A DNA stretch of 64,000 nucleotides from Alphaproteobacteria bacterium. GTDB lineage: Bacteria; Pseudomonadota; Alphaproteobacteria; Rhizobiales; Rhizobiaceae. This document shows positions 28,939 through 38,872 of the stretch, piece by piece. The position numbers were made by a program, and so were the translations under genes. The notes beneath the pieces were generated by a model. It saw nothing but the letters and a program-made list of their open reading frames with translations, was not told the DNA's origin and ran no database searches. Where the stretch lies: positions 248,001-312,000 of the forward strand of contig JANSYK010000003.1 of the NCBI GenBank assembly GCA_024742485.1, written 5' to 3'. Numbering within the stretch: position 1 is the first letter of the stretch; each line of letters starts with the position of its first letter.

Positions 28939-29432
28939 TTTCGTTCTCCAATTTCGTGCAGGAGACAGGCAACGATCTGTGCCTCGCTTCCGGCAATATC
29001 AACATTGATGGCGTTTTCATCCGGCCCTGGGACTTCCAGTGCGGCAAACTGGCTGTCCAACAGGCTTTCAGGCATGAAATGGCCCTCTCGCCGGTGCATG
29101 CGCTCGGCGATCAGGTCCTTGCTGCCTTGCAAATGCAGATACAGAACAGGTTCACCGGCAGCCTCCGTTATTCTTTCGCGATAGAGTCGTTTGAGCGCAG
29201 AACAGGCGCAGAATATCACACCGTCCGTCTCCTTCATGGTGTGTCCCACGGTCTGCAGCCAGGGCCAGCGATCAGTGTCGCTCAATGGAATGCCGGCGCT
29301 CATTTTGCGGATATTGTCTGCCGGATGAAAATGGTCGCCATCGATGGCGGTTCCGCCATGGGCTTTTGCCAGTGCTGTGGCGATGGTCGATTTCCCGCAG
29401 CCCGACACACCCATGACGACAAAGAGCCTCAT
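28935..29432 (-). CDS. gntK: Gluconokinase
   Basis: MRLFVVMGVSGCGKSTIATALAKAHGGTAIDGDHFHPADNIRKMSAGIPLSDTDRWPWLQTV; HMRREGHFMPESLLDSQFAALE-type C-terminus. Confidence 0.93.
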   Translation of the reverse strand: MRLFVVMGVSGCGKSTIATALAKAHGGTAIDGDHFHPADNIRKMSAGIPLSDTDRWPWLQTVGHTMKETDGVIFCACSALKRLYRERITEAAGEPVLYLHLQGSKDLIAERMHRREGHFMPESLLDSQFAALEVPGPDENAINVDIAGSEAQIVACLLHEIGERN

Positions 29433-29436
29433 TGTT

Positions 29437-30210
29437 TCAAAGGGACGCCGTAATTCCACCATCGACATACAATGTATGACCGTTGACGAAACTTGAAGCA
29501 CCCGATGACAAAAAGATGCAGGCACCGACCAACTCGTCGACATCGCCCCATCGGCCGGCAGGTGTTCTCTTCTCCAGCCAGGCAGTGAATTCCGGGTCTG
29601 CAACCAAAGCCGCGTTCAGCGGCGTGTCGAAATATCCGGGTGCAATGGCGTTGATCTGCAGGCCGTATTTTGCCCAGTCGGTTGCCATGCCCTTGGTCAG
29701 GTTGCCGACGGCACCCTTGGTCGCCGTGTAGGGTGCGATCCCCGGTCGAGCGAGCTTGGTCTGCACCGAAGCGATATTGATGATCTTGCCGCTGCCGCGC
29801 GCGATCATGTGGCGGGCCACAGCCTGACCTACATGGAAAACCGATGCCACATTGGTCGTCAGCAATGTGTCGAACATGTCGACGGGAAAGTCTTCCAACG
29901 GTGTGCGAAACTGCATGCCGGCATTGTTCACCAGAATATCGATGTCGCCATGAGAGGCTTCATATTCGTCAACCGCCGAACGAACGGCATCATGGTCTGT
30001 CGCATCGAACGGCATTTCCGTCACATCGGCGCCACCGGCACGCAAACTGTCGGCTGCTTTGGCCAGTTTGCCCGTGTCGCGGCCATTGAGGATCAGGGCT
30101 GCGCCGGCTTCGCCCAGGCCCTTCGCAAGCGCGTGACCAATGCCCTGGGACGAGCCGGTGATCAGGGCTGTTTTTCCCGACAAGTCGAATAGTTCTTTTC
30201 CGCCAGACAC
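29437..30210 (-). CDS. SDR family oxidoreductase, gluconate 5-dehydrogenase-like
   Basis: FDLSGKTALITGSSQGIGHALAKGLGEAGAALILNGRD; adjacent to gluconokinase; GTG start proposed at 30210. Confidence 0.82.
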   Translation of the reverse strand: MSGGKELFDLSGKTALITGSSQGIGHALAKGLGEAGAALILNGRDTGKLAKAADSLRAGGADVTEMPFDATDHDAVRSAVDEYEASHGDIDILVNNAGMQFRTPLEDFPVDMFDTLLTTNVASVFHVGQAVARHMIARGSGKIINIASVQTKLARPGIAPYTATKGAVGNLTKGMATDWAKYGLQINAIAPGYFDTPLNAALVADPEFTAWLEKRTPAGRWGDVDELVGACIFLSSGASSFVNGHTLYVDGGITASL

Positions 30211-30257
30211 AGCAATCTTTTCCTTTTGTCCTCGACAATCATCTGATCTCTTGTATA

Positions 30258-30271
30258 TGTTATCGATAACA
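30258..30271. promoter_or_regulatory. LacI/GntR-type operator TGTTATCGATAACA
   Basis: Perfect 14-bp palindrome in the divergent intergenic region. Confidence 0.8.
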
Positions 30272-30303
30272 ATTTGCAAGTGGCTATCTGGAGACGATGG
30301 AAA

Positions 30304-31251
30304 ATGAGCAAGGTCGAAATATTGCAGATCGGGCCCTATCCGGCCTGGGACGAGGGACCGCTCAATCAGACATTTGCCATGCATCGGTACTTCGAGGCGT
30401 CGGACAAGGCGCAGTTTCTTGCCGAATGCGGCGCCGGCATTCGCGGTATTGCGACACGTGGTGAAATGGGCGCTGACCGTGCTTTGATCGACGCCCTGCC
30501 AGCCCTTGAAATCATTTCGGTCTATGGTGTCGGATACGACGCGGTTGATCTCGAGGCGGCGCGCGAAAGGGGTATCAGGGTTACCAATACGCCTGACGTG
30601 CTGACAAAGGACGTTGCGGATCTCGGTGTGGCGATGATGCTTGCCCAGGCACGGGATGTTGTCGGTGCTGAAGCCTGGGTGAAGAGTGGCAACTGGGCGG
30701 GCCGCGGACTTTATGATCTCAAATCCAGGGTCCATGAAAAACGGGCGGGCATTCTTGGCATGGGCCGCATTGGCTATGAGGTGGCAAAGCGCCTTGCCGC
30801 ATTCGACATGAAGATCGCCTATGGCGATCTGGAGCCGCGGGAATTTGCATCCGATTGGGAGTTCATCGCCGATCCGATTGCTTTGGCGCAGGCCTCCGAC
30901 TTCCTGTTCGTCACACTGGCCGCTTCCGAAGCGACGCGCCACATCGTCGGCAAGGAGGTCGTCGAGGCTCTTGGACCGCAAGGCATGCTGATCAATATCT
31001 CACGCGCTTCCAATGTTGACGAGAATGCGCTGCTCGATGCTCTGGAAGCCGGTCGGCTCGGCAGTGCTGCACTGGATGTTTTCGAAGGCGAACCGGAGAT
31101 CAATCCAAGGTTCCTCAGCCTCGACAACGTTCTTCTGCAACCGCACCATGCCTCCGGGACCGTGGAGACCCGCAAGGCCATGGGCGCGCTGGTTTACGAC
31201 AATCTTGTTGCGCATTTCGAAGGGCGCAGCCTTCCATCACCCGTTATCTAG
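30304..31251 (+). CDS. D-isomer-specific 2-hydroxyacid dehydrogenase (2-ketogluconate/hydroxypyruvate reductase-like)
   Basis: VYGVGYDAVDLEAARERGIRVTNTPDVLTKDVADLGVAMML; GILGMGRIGYEVAKRLAAF; INISRASNVDENALLDAL. Confidence 0.88.
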   Translation: MSKVEILQIGPYPAWDEGPLNQTFAMHRYFEASDKAQFLAECGAGIRGIATRGEMGADRALIDALPALEIISVYGVGYDAVDLEAARERGIRVTNTPDVLTKDVADLGVAMMLAQARDVVGAEAWVKSGNWAGRGLYDLKSRVHEKRAGILGMGRIGYEVAKRLAAFDMKIAYGDLEPREFASDWEFIADPIALAQASDFLFVTLAASEATRHIVGKEVVEALGPQGMLINISRASNVDENALLDALEAGRLGSAALDVFEGEPEINPRFLSLDNVLLQPHHASGTVETRKAMGALVYDNLVAHFEGRSLPSPVI

Positions 31252-31260
31252 GAAAACCCG

Positions 31261-32292
31261 ATGCGTGCAATTGTCATTCATGAAGCCGGAGATCTGCGGA
31301 TAGAGGAGCGCGAGGCGCTAGCGCCGACAGCGGGTGAGGTCCAGATTCGACTCGCCGCCGGCGGTGTGTGCGGTTCGGACCTGCACTACTATCACAATGG
31401 TGGATTTGGTTCGGTCCGCCTGAAGGAGCCGATGATTCTGGGTCATGAGGTGTCAGGAACAGTAACCCGGTTGGGCGAGGGGGTTAGCGGTCTGGCCATC
31501 GGAGATCTTGTTGCAGTGTCTCCCTCACGCCCTTGTGGACAGTGTCGCTTCTGCGGTGAAGGCCTGCGCAACCATTGCGAAAACATGCGGTTCTACGGCT
31601 CCGCGATGCCGTTCCCGCATATCCAGGGGGCCTTTCGTGAAACGCTCACTGCGGATGCCAGCCAATGCGTGCCAGCAGCCGGACTGTCGGCCGGGGAAGC
31701 GGCGATGGCCGAACCGCTTTCGGTCGCCTTGCACGCAACCCGCCGAGCAGGTGAACTGCTGGCGAAACGGGTTCTGGTTACCGGCTGCGGTCCGATCGGT
31801 TGCCTTGCCGTATTATCGGCGAGACAGGCGGGAGCGGCTGAAGTCGTTGCCACCGATCTGTCCGACAATGCGTTGGACCATGCGTCAAAGGTCGGCGCCG
31901 ATCGCGTCATCAACATGGCGCGCGAGCCGGACGCCATGACGGAATACGCAGCCGGCAAGGGGACCTTCGATGTCCTTTTCGAATGTTCCGGCGCGCAGCA
32001 GGCATTGGCATCCGGTATCGGCGCCATGCGGCCACGGGGCGTGGTGATGCAGCTCGGTCTGGGTGGAGACATGAGTGTTCCCATGATGCAGATCACCGCA
32101 AGGGAACTGGACCTGCGCGGCTCGTTCCGGTTTCACGAGGAGTTTGCCATGGCCGTGCAGCTGATGCAGGCCGGGCGCTTGGACGTCAAGCCGCTAATAT
32201 CGCACACGATTTCGCTCGATAAGGCGGAGGAGGCTTTTGTTGTCGCATCGGACCGCAACAAGGCCATGAAGGCGCAGATCGCATTCTCGTGA
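31261..32292 (+). CDS. idnD: Zinc-dependent alcohol dehydrogenase, L-idonate 5-dehydrogenase-like
   Basis: GGVCGSDLHYYHNGGFGSVRLKEPMILGHEVSGTV; structural-zinc Cys cluster CGQCRFCGEGLRNHCENMRFYGSAMPFPHIQGAF. Confidence 0.85.
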   Translation: MRAIVIHEAGDLRIEEREALAPTAGEVQIRLAAGGVCGSDLHYYHNGGFGSVRLKEPMILGHEVSGTVTRLGEGVSGLAIGDLVAVSPSRPCGQCRFCGEGLRNHCENMRFYGSAMPFPHIQGAFRETLTADASQCVPAAGLSAGEAAMAEPLSVALHATRRAGELLAKRVLVTGCGPIGCLAVLSARQAGAAEVVATDLSDNALDHASKVGADRVINMAREPDAMTEYAAGKGTFDVLFECSGAQQALASGIGAMRPRGVVMQLGLGGDMSVPMMQITARELDLRGSFRFHEEFAMAVQLMQAGRLDVKPLISHTISLDKAEEAFVVASDRNKAMKAQIAFS

Positions 32293-32308
32293 CCTGTCCG
32301 GGCGTTTT

Positions 32309-32728
32309 CTAGAACGTTTCGACGCCTATGGCTGACAGGGCTGCATTCGCCACGGCAATATCCTGTTCACCGGAGCCGGAACCGACACCCACGGCACCGG
32401 CAATATCGCCTTGAAACACAACGGGAAGGCCGCCCGGCAATCCGGTGACCTCACCGGATGTTGCCGCTGCAATGCCGGCCCGAACCTGTTCGGGTATCGA
32501 CGGTGTTGGTGCACCAATCGATGCTGCGGTCCGGGCCTTGGCCAAGGCGCTCTTGCGGCTGAGATATTTGGCACCGTCCATCCGGATTTCACCCAGCGTT
32601 TCGCCGCTTCGGTCGACGATGACGATACATTGCGGCTGTCCGAGGTCGTCGGCCTTTTCGATCGCAGCAGCGAGCATTGTCATGACGGCCCTATGGGTGA
32701 GAGTATGGCTCGGTTTGAAGAAATCCAC
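32309..32728 (-). CDS. GlcG/HbpS family heme-binding-like protein
   Basis: IVIVDRSGETLGEIRMDGAKYLSRKSALAKARTAASIGAPT...GGLPVVFQGDIAGAVGVGSGSGEQDIAVANAAL; GTG start proposed. Confidence 0.78.
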   Translation of the reverse strand: MDFFKPSHTLTHRAVMTMLAAAIEKADDLGQPQCIVIVDRSGETLGEIRMDGAKYLSRKSALAKARTAASIGAPTPSIPEQVRAGIAAATSGEVTGLPGGLPVVFQGDIAGAVGVGSGSGEQDIAVANAALSAIGVETF

Positions 32729-32758
32729 GACAATTATCCTTGCGATGTCAATTTGATC

Positions 32759-32772
32759 TGTTATCGGTAACA
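32759..32772. promoter_or_regulatory. LacI/GntR-type operator TGTTATCGGTAACA
   Basis: Near-perfect palindrome in the divergent GlcG / SMP-30 intergenic region. Confidence 0.75.
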
Positions 32773-32797
32773 CGATGTATTGGGAGGTGAAACGCAA

Positions 32798-33700
32798 ATG
32801 TCCTTTTTTCGAGCGATTGAACCGGAATTTTCCCGATTTGTGATGGGCAACGCGCCGGTCAAGCAGCTGGCGACGGGCTTCGATTGGACGGAAGGGCCGG
32901 TTTGGTTCGGTGACGCCAATTGCCTGCTGTTTTCCGACATTCCCAATAACCGGATTATGCGCTGGACGCCGGGTGCCGGGATATCCGTGTATCGTGAACC
33001 ATCGAATTTCGCCAATGGCCATACCCGAGACCGCGAGGGGCGCCTGGTCAGTTGCGAGCATGGACTGAGGCGGGTGACCCGCACGGAACTTGATGGCACG
33101 ATCACCGTGCTCGCTGATTCCTTTGATGGCAAGTCCTTGAACTCGCCCAATGATGTCGTGGTCAAATCCGACGGATCGATCTGGTTTACCGATCCGCATT
33201 ACGGCATCATGACCAATTATGAGGGATACAAATCGGAACAGGAACTGCCCTGCCACGTCTATCGGATCAATCCCTCGAACGGCAACATCGAAGCTGTGGC
33301 AACAGATTTTGCGTGTCCGAACGGCCTTGCCTTTTCACCGGACGAATCAAAGCTCTATGTGGCTGACACCGGCGCAATGTTCGATGCCGAAGCCGAGCGC
33401 CACATCAGGGTTTTCGACGTGGATGCCAATGGTGGCCTGACCGGCGGCGATGTCTTTCATGTGATCAATCCGGGTGCATCCGACGGTTTTCGTCTCGACA
33501 CCGAAGGCAATATCTGGTCGTCGGCTGCTGATGGTGTCCACTGCATTAGCCCTGACGGACGTTTGCTTGGCAAAATTCTCGTTCCCGAGCTGGTCTCGAA
33601 TGTTTGTTTTGGCGGTCGGGCCAAGCATCAGCTATTCATTACCGCGACCACCAGTCTCTATTCGGTGGTGCTCAACCGGCAGGGGATCCAAAGACCATGA
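32798..33700 (+). CDS. SMP-30/gluconolactonase family protein
   Basis: GFDWTEGPVWFGDANCLLFSDIPNNRIMRWTP; NSPNDVVVKSDGSIWFTDPHYG; CPNGLAFSPDESKLYVADTG. Confidence 0.92.
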   Translation: MSFFRAIEPEFSRFVMGNAPVKQLATGFDWTEGPVWFGDANCLLFSDIPNNRIMRWTPGAGISVYREPSNFANGHTRDREGRLVSCEHGLRRVTRTELDGTITVLADSFDGKSLNSPNDVVVKSDGSIWFTDPHYGIMTNYEGYKSEQELPCHVYRINPSNGNIEAVATDFACPNGLAFSPDESKLYVADTGAMFDAEAERHIRVFDVDANGGLTGGDVFHVINPGASDGFRLDTEGNIWSSAADGVHCISPDGRLLGKILVPELVSNVCFGGRAKHQLFITATTSLYSVVLNRQGIQRP

Positions 33701-35106
33701 ACAATGACGACCGCGCGGATATTGGCCTGATCGGCCTTGGAACAATGGGCGCCAATCTGGCGCTCAACATTGCCGATAATGGCTATAAGGTCGCGGTTTA
33801 CAACAGGACACTGGAAACCACCCGCAACTTCGTTGCCGATGCCGGCCCCCTGCAAGACAGATTGACCGGCTGTGAAAGCATCGGAGCGCTGATCGCGGCC
33901 ATCAAACCTCCGCGTGCGGTGATTCTGATGGTGCCTGCTGGTCCGGTCGTCGACGACCATATCGAACTGTTGCGGCCGTTGATGGACGAGGATGATCTGA
34001 TCATCGATGCGGGCAACGCCAATTTCAACGAAACCAACCGGCGAGCCGCCGGCAACGCGCGCTTTTTGGGCATCGGTGTTTCCGGCGGAGAAACCGGTGC
34101 ACGCTACGGACCATCCATCATGGGCGGTGGCCCAAGGGAGCTGTGGGATTCCGTATCACCGATATTGAAGGCGATCGCGGCTGATTACGAGGGCCAGCCC
34201 TGCGCAACCTGGATGGGCGAGGGCGGCGCCGGACACGCTGTCAAAACGGTGCATAACGGCATCGAATATGCAGATATGCAGATGATCGCCGAGGCCTATG
34301 GGATCATGCGCGATGGCATGGCCATGTCGCCAAGCGAGATCGCCAATGTCTTCGATGGCTGGAACAACGGCGTTCTCAAATCCTATCTGATCGAGATTTC
34401 CGCCGAGGTGTCGAAAGCAACGGATCCCAAGACCGGTCGCCCGATGCTTGATGTCATTCTCGACCGCGCAGGCCAAAAGGGAACCGGCCGCTGGACGGCA
34501 ATCGAGGCGCAGCATCTGGGTGTGCCGGTAACGGTGATAGAAGCAGCGGTGGCTGCCCGCAACCTGTCGGCGCGGTTGCAGACACGGCAGCAGGGTGAGG
34601 ACGTGTTCGGTGCGGCGCCAACCAGGCTTGCTGCCGATGCATTGCCCATTTCCATGCTGGAAAACGCACTGATTGCCGGAAAGATCATGTGTTATGCACA
34701 AGGTTTCGAGCTTCTGGAAGGGCTGTCATCAGCCAATGAATGGAACCTGCCGATGCCGGCCATCGCCGAGGTGTGGCGCGCCGGCTGCATCATCCGCTCA
34801 ACCATGCTCAATGACATGGCCAGCGCGCTTGCTGCCAGCCCGGACAGCAATCTGATGTTCTCCGATTTCTTTGCCGCACGTATCCGCGAAACCCAGGCCG
34901 ATCTTCGTCGCACGGTGAGCCTGGCCGCAGAACACGGCCTGCCGACACCGGCGCTGTCATCGGCATTGGCCTATTTCGATATTCTGCGCACCGGCCGCTC
35001 GACGGCCAACATGATCCAGGCGCAACGTGATTTCTTTGGAGCACACAGTTTCGAGCGGATCGATGAACCCGGGGCGCATCACGGGCCATGGGGCGGTGAT
35101 CACTGA
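33700..35106 (+). CDS. gnd: NADP-dependent phosphogluconate dehydrogenase (decarboxylating)
   Basis: IGLIGLGTMGANLALNIADNGYKVAVYNR; GIGVSGGETGARYGPSIMGGG; HAVKTVHNGIEYADMQMIAEAY; QAQRDFFGAHSFERID. Confidence 0.94.
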   Translation, partial: NNDDRADIGLIGLGTMGANLALNIADNGYKVAVYNRTLETTRNFVADAGPLQDRLTGCESIGALIAAIKPPRAVILMVPAGPVVDDHIELLRPLMDEDDLIIDAGNANFNETNRRAAGNARFLGIGVSGGETGARYGPSIMGGGPRELWDSVSPILKAIAADYEGQPCATWMGEGGAGHAVKTVHNGIEYADMQMIAEAYGIMRDGMAMSPSEIANVFDGWNNGVLKSYLIEISAEVSKATDPKTGRPMLDVILDRAGQKGTGRWTAIEAQHLGVPVTVIEAAVAARNLSARLQTRQQGEDVFGAAPTRLAADALPISMLENALIAGKIMCYAQGFELLEGLSSANEWNLPMPAIAEVWRAGCIIRSTMLNDMASALAASPDSNLMFSDFFAARIRETQADLRRTVSLAAEHGLPTPALSSALAYFDILRTGRSTANMIQAQRDFFGAHSFERIDEPGAHHGPWGGDH

Positions 35107-35130
35107 TTTCCGGCCTTTTTGCCGCTGGTG

Positions 35131-36150
35131 CTATACGGTGCTTCCGGGTACCAGTCGCGTCGGAGCGACGATAACGTCCTGAACCGGTTCTCCGCGGATG
35201 CGCGCAATGAGCGCCTCCGCTGCGGTTTTGCCGAGGGCCTGCGTTGCGACGGATGTCGTTGTCAGCCGCTTTGGCAGGACAGAAGCAACCTCCATGCCGC
35301 CCCAACCGGCAATGGATATGTCGTCCGGAACACTCAGCCCCTTCGATTGGCAATAGAAGAGGCCACCGACAGCCATATTGTCCTCCTGATAATAAATCCC
35401 GTCCAGGTCGCCCCTGCGGCTGAGTACGGTCTCGGTTCCGTAATACCCGGCGTAAAATCCGGGACGATCAATCAGTACTTCCCGCGTCGCCAGATGTCCG
35501 CCGCTGGCTTCCAGCGCCTCCATGAAACCATCGAACCGGACCATTCCCATGCCCGGAGTGTTGGCCTCGGCGCCCACAAAGGCGACGTTTCGGCAACCGC
35601 GGCTGACCATGTATCGTCCCATTTCATGACCACAATCGAAGTGATTGAATCCGACGGATATGTCGATCGGGCTGGTGTTGAGGTTCCAGATTTCCACCAC
35701 GGGAATGGCCTGATCCCTCAGCATCTCAAGGACCGTGGGCGTATGTGTCCGGCCGCTCAGGATGACACCGGCAGGCCGCCATGACAGGATGGTGGTCAGC
35801 CAGGCTTCCTCCGTTTCCGGCACTTGCTCGTGGGACCCGATAATCGTCTGATAGCCGAGGCGCGAAAGCGTATGGTCAATGCTGTCGAGTACGGACCCGA
35901 ACATGCCACTCGTCAGCCGCGGAACGCAGACACCAATCAGTGTCGAGGCCTTGTCAGACCCGAAGGCGGCGGCGAGGCGGTTGGGAACGTATCCCAACTC
36001 CTCAACGGCCCGCATAACCCGGTCATGGGTATTTTGGGAAAATCCGCTCGCCTTCCGCAAAACGCGCGATGCCGTCATCTTCGACACGCCGGCGAGTTCC
36101 GCCACCTGTGCGAGCGTGACATTGTCTTTTTTCTTTTTTGAATCAGACAT
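35131..36150 (-). CDS. LacI family transcriptional regulator, GntR/IdnR (gluconate)-like
   Basis: VTLAQVAELAGVSKMTASRVLRKASGFSQNTHDRVMRAVEELGYVPN HTH; located inside a gluconate-type gene set. Confidence 0.92.
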   Translation of the reverse strand: MSDSKKKKDNVTLAQVAELAGVSKMTASRVLRKASGFSQNTHDRVMRAVEELGYVPNRLAAAFGSDKASTLIGVCVPRLTSGMFGSVLDSIDHTLSRLGYQTIIGSHEQVPETEEAWLTTILSWRPAGVILSGRTHTPTVLEMLRDQAIPVVEIWNLNTSPIDISVGFNHFDCGHEMGRYMVSRGCRNVAFVGAEANTPGMGMVRFDGFMEALEASGGHLATREVLIDRPGFYAGYYGTETVLSRRGDLDGIYYQEDNMAVGGLFYCQSKGLSVPDDISIAGWGGMEVASVLPKRLTTTSVATQALGKTAAEALIARIRGEPVQDVIVAPTRLVPGSTV

Positions 36151-36184
36151 CTAATTCGCCTGTTGCAATCGAGAAAACAGCGTA

Positions 36185-36198
36185 CGTTACCGATAACA
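36185..36198. promoter_or_regulatory. LacI/GntR-type operator CGTTACCGATAACA
   Basis: Match to the palindrome family; 35 bp upstream of the LacI start. Confidence 0.72.
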
Positions 36199-36242
36199 TT
36201 ATTTTCTTGACCATGCCAAATAAATCCGTACTCTATCGAATA

Positions 36243-36256
36243 GGTTACCGGTAACG
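36243..36256. promoter_or_regulatory. LacI/GntR-type operator GGTTACCGGTAACG (core GTTACCGGTAAC perfect palindrome)
   Basis: Direct reading; upstream of the ABC ATPase gene; an extra half-site TGTTACCGG lies at 36281-36289. Confidence 0.75.
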
Positions 36257-36302
36257 CAATGCATTTCAGGGTGTATTGGCTGTTACCGGCTGGGAGGATG
36301 GC

Positions 36303-37838
36303 ATGACGCCGCAAATTCAAAGCGGATTGTTTTTTGATGGGATCGTCAAGAGTTTTGGTGGCACGCAGGCTCTGCGCGGTGTCTCCATGCATGTCAATCG
36401 CGGTGAAATTGTCGCCCTGCTCGGCGAGAACGGCGCCGGAAAATCCACCCTCATCAAAGTGCTTGGCGGCATACACACGCCGGATTCGGGCGATGTTCTG
36501 ATTGACGGGGTGCCCTACCAGCACAAACCCGGAACCGTGAATGAACGGCAGTCGGTGGCCTTCATTCACCAGGATCTGGGACTGATCGAGTGGATGACCG
36601 TGGCCGAAAACATGGCGCTGGCACAGGGTTACAAGCGCCGTGCAGGATTGATTGACTGGAGTGATGCGGAGCGACGGGCACGCGAGGCGCTCGCCCGTGT
36701 CGATTGTGATTTCGATCCAACGGTCAGAGTGTCCGATCTCAGCCGGACGGAAAAATCGCTGGTCGCCATCGCCCGGGCGCTGGCTGTTGAATGCGACTTC
36801 CTTGTTCTCGATGAGCCGACCGCCAGCCTGCCGGCGGACGAGGTGGAGCGGCTGTTTGCCGCGTTGCGCCCGTTGCGCGAGAACGGTGTCGGCATGATTT
36901 ACGTTTCTCACCGGCTGGATGAGATCTTCAGGATTGCCGACCGGGTGGCTGTGCTGCGTGATGGCATGATGGTCGGCATCCGCGATGTCGCCCATACCAG
37001 CGCCGAGGAACTTGTTCAGCTCATTGTCGGGCGGCGAGCCCGCGAATTTGACAGGCCGGCCGCCGAGAAGGGCGCAGCGGTTCTCAAACTCTCCAATGTG
37101 GCGATCGGCGATGTCGGCCCGGTGGACCTGGCCGTCAATCAGGGTGAAATCGTCGGTCTGCTTGGCCTGCGTGGGGCAGGGCATGAGGATGTTGGCCGCT
37201 GTCTCTTCGGCGAGCGTGACTTTACCGGTGAAATTCACCTCAATGGCGTTTCACCGGATTTGTCGTCACCGCGCATGGCGATGCAATCGGGCATCGGGCT
37301 GGTGGCGCGCGACCGGGTCGTCGAATCGATCGCGCCGTCTCTGACGATCCGCGAAAACATGTACATAAACCCGCTGGCTTCCGGCCGTGGTCTTTTGTCC
37401 TTCAAGGGGACGTCCAGCGAGGACCGTCAGGTGGAAGCGGTCGGTCAAAGCCTTGGATTGTCACCCAATGATCCGACGCTGGCCATCGAAGCACTGTCCG
37501 GCGGCAATCAGCAAAAGGTTGTGGTCGGCCGCTGGCTCGAGACGGGGCGGCAGCTTCTGATCGCAGAAGATCCGACCGCCGGCGTCGATGTCGGCGCAAA
37601 GGCGGAAATCTATGCACTGCTCTTTGAAGCACTTGCCTCAGGGATGGGTGTGCTTGTCGTCTCAACCGATTTCGAGGAAGTCGCCGCCATCTGCCATCGC
37701 GCCATTGTCTTCAGCCGGGGACAGGTGGTCACCGAATTATCGGGCGTCGGCCTTTCGACCGAATCTCTCATTCAAGCCGCGTCCGCCAGCGATACCGGAC
37801 GGGACACGACACAACAGGTGAACAATGCAGTCCATTGA
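36303..37838 (+). CDS. Sugar ABC transporter ATP-binding protein, tandem NBD (RbsA/MglA-like)
   Basis: Walker A GENGAGKSTLIKVLGG; second NBD with GLRGAGHED and ALSGGNQQKVVVGRWL. Confidence 0.92.
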   Translation: MTPQIQSGLFFDGIVKSFGGTQALRGVSMHVNRGEIVALLGENGAGKSTLIKVLGGIHTPDSGDVLIDGVPYQHKPGTVNERQSVAFIHQDLGLIEWMTVAENMALAQGYKRRAGLIDWSDAERRAREALARVDCDFDPTVRVSDLSRTEKSLVAIARALAVECDFLVLDEPTASLPADEVERLFAALRPLRENGVGMIYVSHRLDEIFRIADRVAVLRDGMMVGIRDVAHTSAEELVQLIVGRRAREFDRPAAEKGAAVLKLSNVAIGDVGPVDLAVNQGEIVGLLGLRGAGHEDVGRCLFGERDFTGEIHLNGVSPDLSSPRMAMQSGIGLVARDRVVESIAPSLTIRENMYINPLASGRGLLSFKGTSSEDRQVEAVGQSLGLSPNDPTLAIEALSGGNQQKVVVGRWLETGRQLLIAEDPTAGVDVGAKAEIYALLFEALASGMGVLVVSTDFEEVAAICHRAIVFSRGQVVTELSGVGLSTESLIQAASASDTGRDTTQQVNNAVH

Positions 37839-38847
37839 ATCAGATGCGCTGGAGCCGACAAAATCAGAGATGAGGGGCCTGTCCTTGGGCGCGAGGCTGA
37901 TCCGTCTGGCACCCGTCTATGGGCTGGTCATTTTGACCGTCGGCCTCGCATTGCTGTTTTCCATTCTCCTGCCCAACACGTTTCCGACGCTCCTCAATCT
38001 GCGCGCCATCATCTCCGACAAGGCAATCATCGCCCTGTTGAGCCTGGCGGCGATGATCCCGATGGCGGCAGGTCGCATCGATCTGACCGTCGGGTACGGC
38101 ATCGTGCTGTGGCACATTTTGGCGATTTCCTTGCAGACCATTTTCGGCATCCCCTGGCCGATCGCTGTCATGATCGTCCTGCTGCTGGGGGCGTTTGTTG
38201 GCCTCTTGAACGGTCTCCTGGTGGAAGTCGCGAAAATCGACGCCTTTATTGCAACGCTCGGCACCGGAACCGTTCTCTACGCGCTGGCGCTGTGGCACAC
38301 CGGGGGACGGCAGATTGTCGGCGTTCTGCCGGACGGGTTCTACGCCATCAACGGCACGTTTGTTTTCGGGCTGCCAATCACCGGGTTTTACGTCCTGGCG
38401 ATCACCATTGTCATGTGGTTGGTGCTGGAGTACACGCCAGTGGGCCGATACCTCTATGCCATCGGCGCCAATCCACGTGCCGCCGAACTGAACGGCATCC
38501 CTACCAGAAAATTTGTCATGGGCGCTTTCGTGACGTCCGGACTGATGACGGCACTCGCCGGCGTCATCCTCGCATCGAAGCTGCGGATCGGGCAGGCCAG
38601 CGTCGGTCTTGAATATCTGCTGCCCGCGCTGGTTGGCGCATTTTTGGGATCGACCACGATCAAGCCGGGACGGGTCAATGTTTGGGGCACAATTGTCGGT
38701 GTCGCAATTCTTGCCATCGGGATTTCAGGAATCCAGCAGATCGGCGGCTCCTTCTGGGTCGAGCCGATGTTCAATGGCGTCACCTTGCTTGTCGCCATCG
38801 GGATTGCCGGATACGCGCAGCGCCGCAAGGGCGCTGCCAGAAAATGA
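37825..38847 (+). CDS. Sugar ABC transporter permease
   Basis: Polytopic; AGRIDLTVGYGIVLWHI, YAIGANPRAAELNGIPTRKFVMGAFVTSGLM. Confidence 0.9.
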   Translation: MQSIESDALEPTKSEMRGLSLGARLIRLAPVYGLVILTVGLALLFSILLPNTFPTLLNLRAIISDKAIIALLSLAAMIPMAAGRIDLTVGYGIVLWHILAISLQTIFGIPWPIAVMIVLLLGAFVGLLNGLLVEVAKIDAFIATLGTGTVLYALALWHTGGRQIVGVLPDGFYAINGTFVFGLPITGFYVLAITIVMWLVLEYTPVGRYLYAIGANPRAAELNGIPTRKFVMGAFVTSGLMTALAGVILASKLRIGQASVGLEYLLPALVGAFLGSTTIKPGRVNVWGTIVGVAILAIGISGIQQIGGSFWVEPMFNGVTLLVAIGIAGYAQRRKGAARK

Positions 38848-38872
38848 CATGTTGTTTGAAAGGGAGAAAACC

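Noticed and set aside
29460-29480. CATACAATGTATG near-palindrome resembling the GntR site
   Set aside because: Lies within the C-terminal coding region (HTLYVDGG) of the SDR gene; likely coincidental.
30211-30981. N-terminal extension of the SDR ORF (29437-30981)
   Set aside because: Overlaps the divergent 2-hydroxyacid dehydrogenase; SDR domain begins at about 30210.
32729-33256. N-terminal extension of the minus-strand GlcG ORF (32309-33256) into the SMP-30 gene
   Set aside because: Extension runs antisense through the SMP-30 gene; a GTG start at 32728 gives a normal-length GlcG protein.
36075-37238. 387-aa minus-strand ORF opposite the tandem-NBD ATPase
   Set aside because: Shadow ORF; plus strand has Walker and signature motifs.
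36303-37838. Degenerate second Walker A (GLRGAGHED) and first signature motif in the tandem ABC ATPase
   Set aside because: Normal feature of RbsA/MglA-type sugar ATPases, not a defect.
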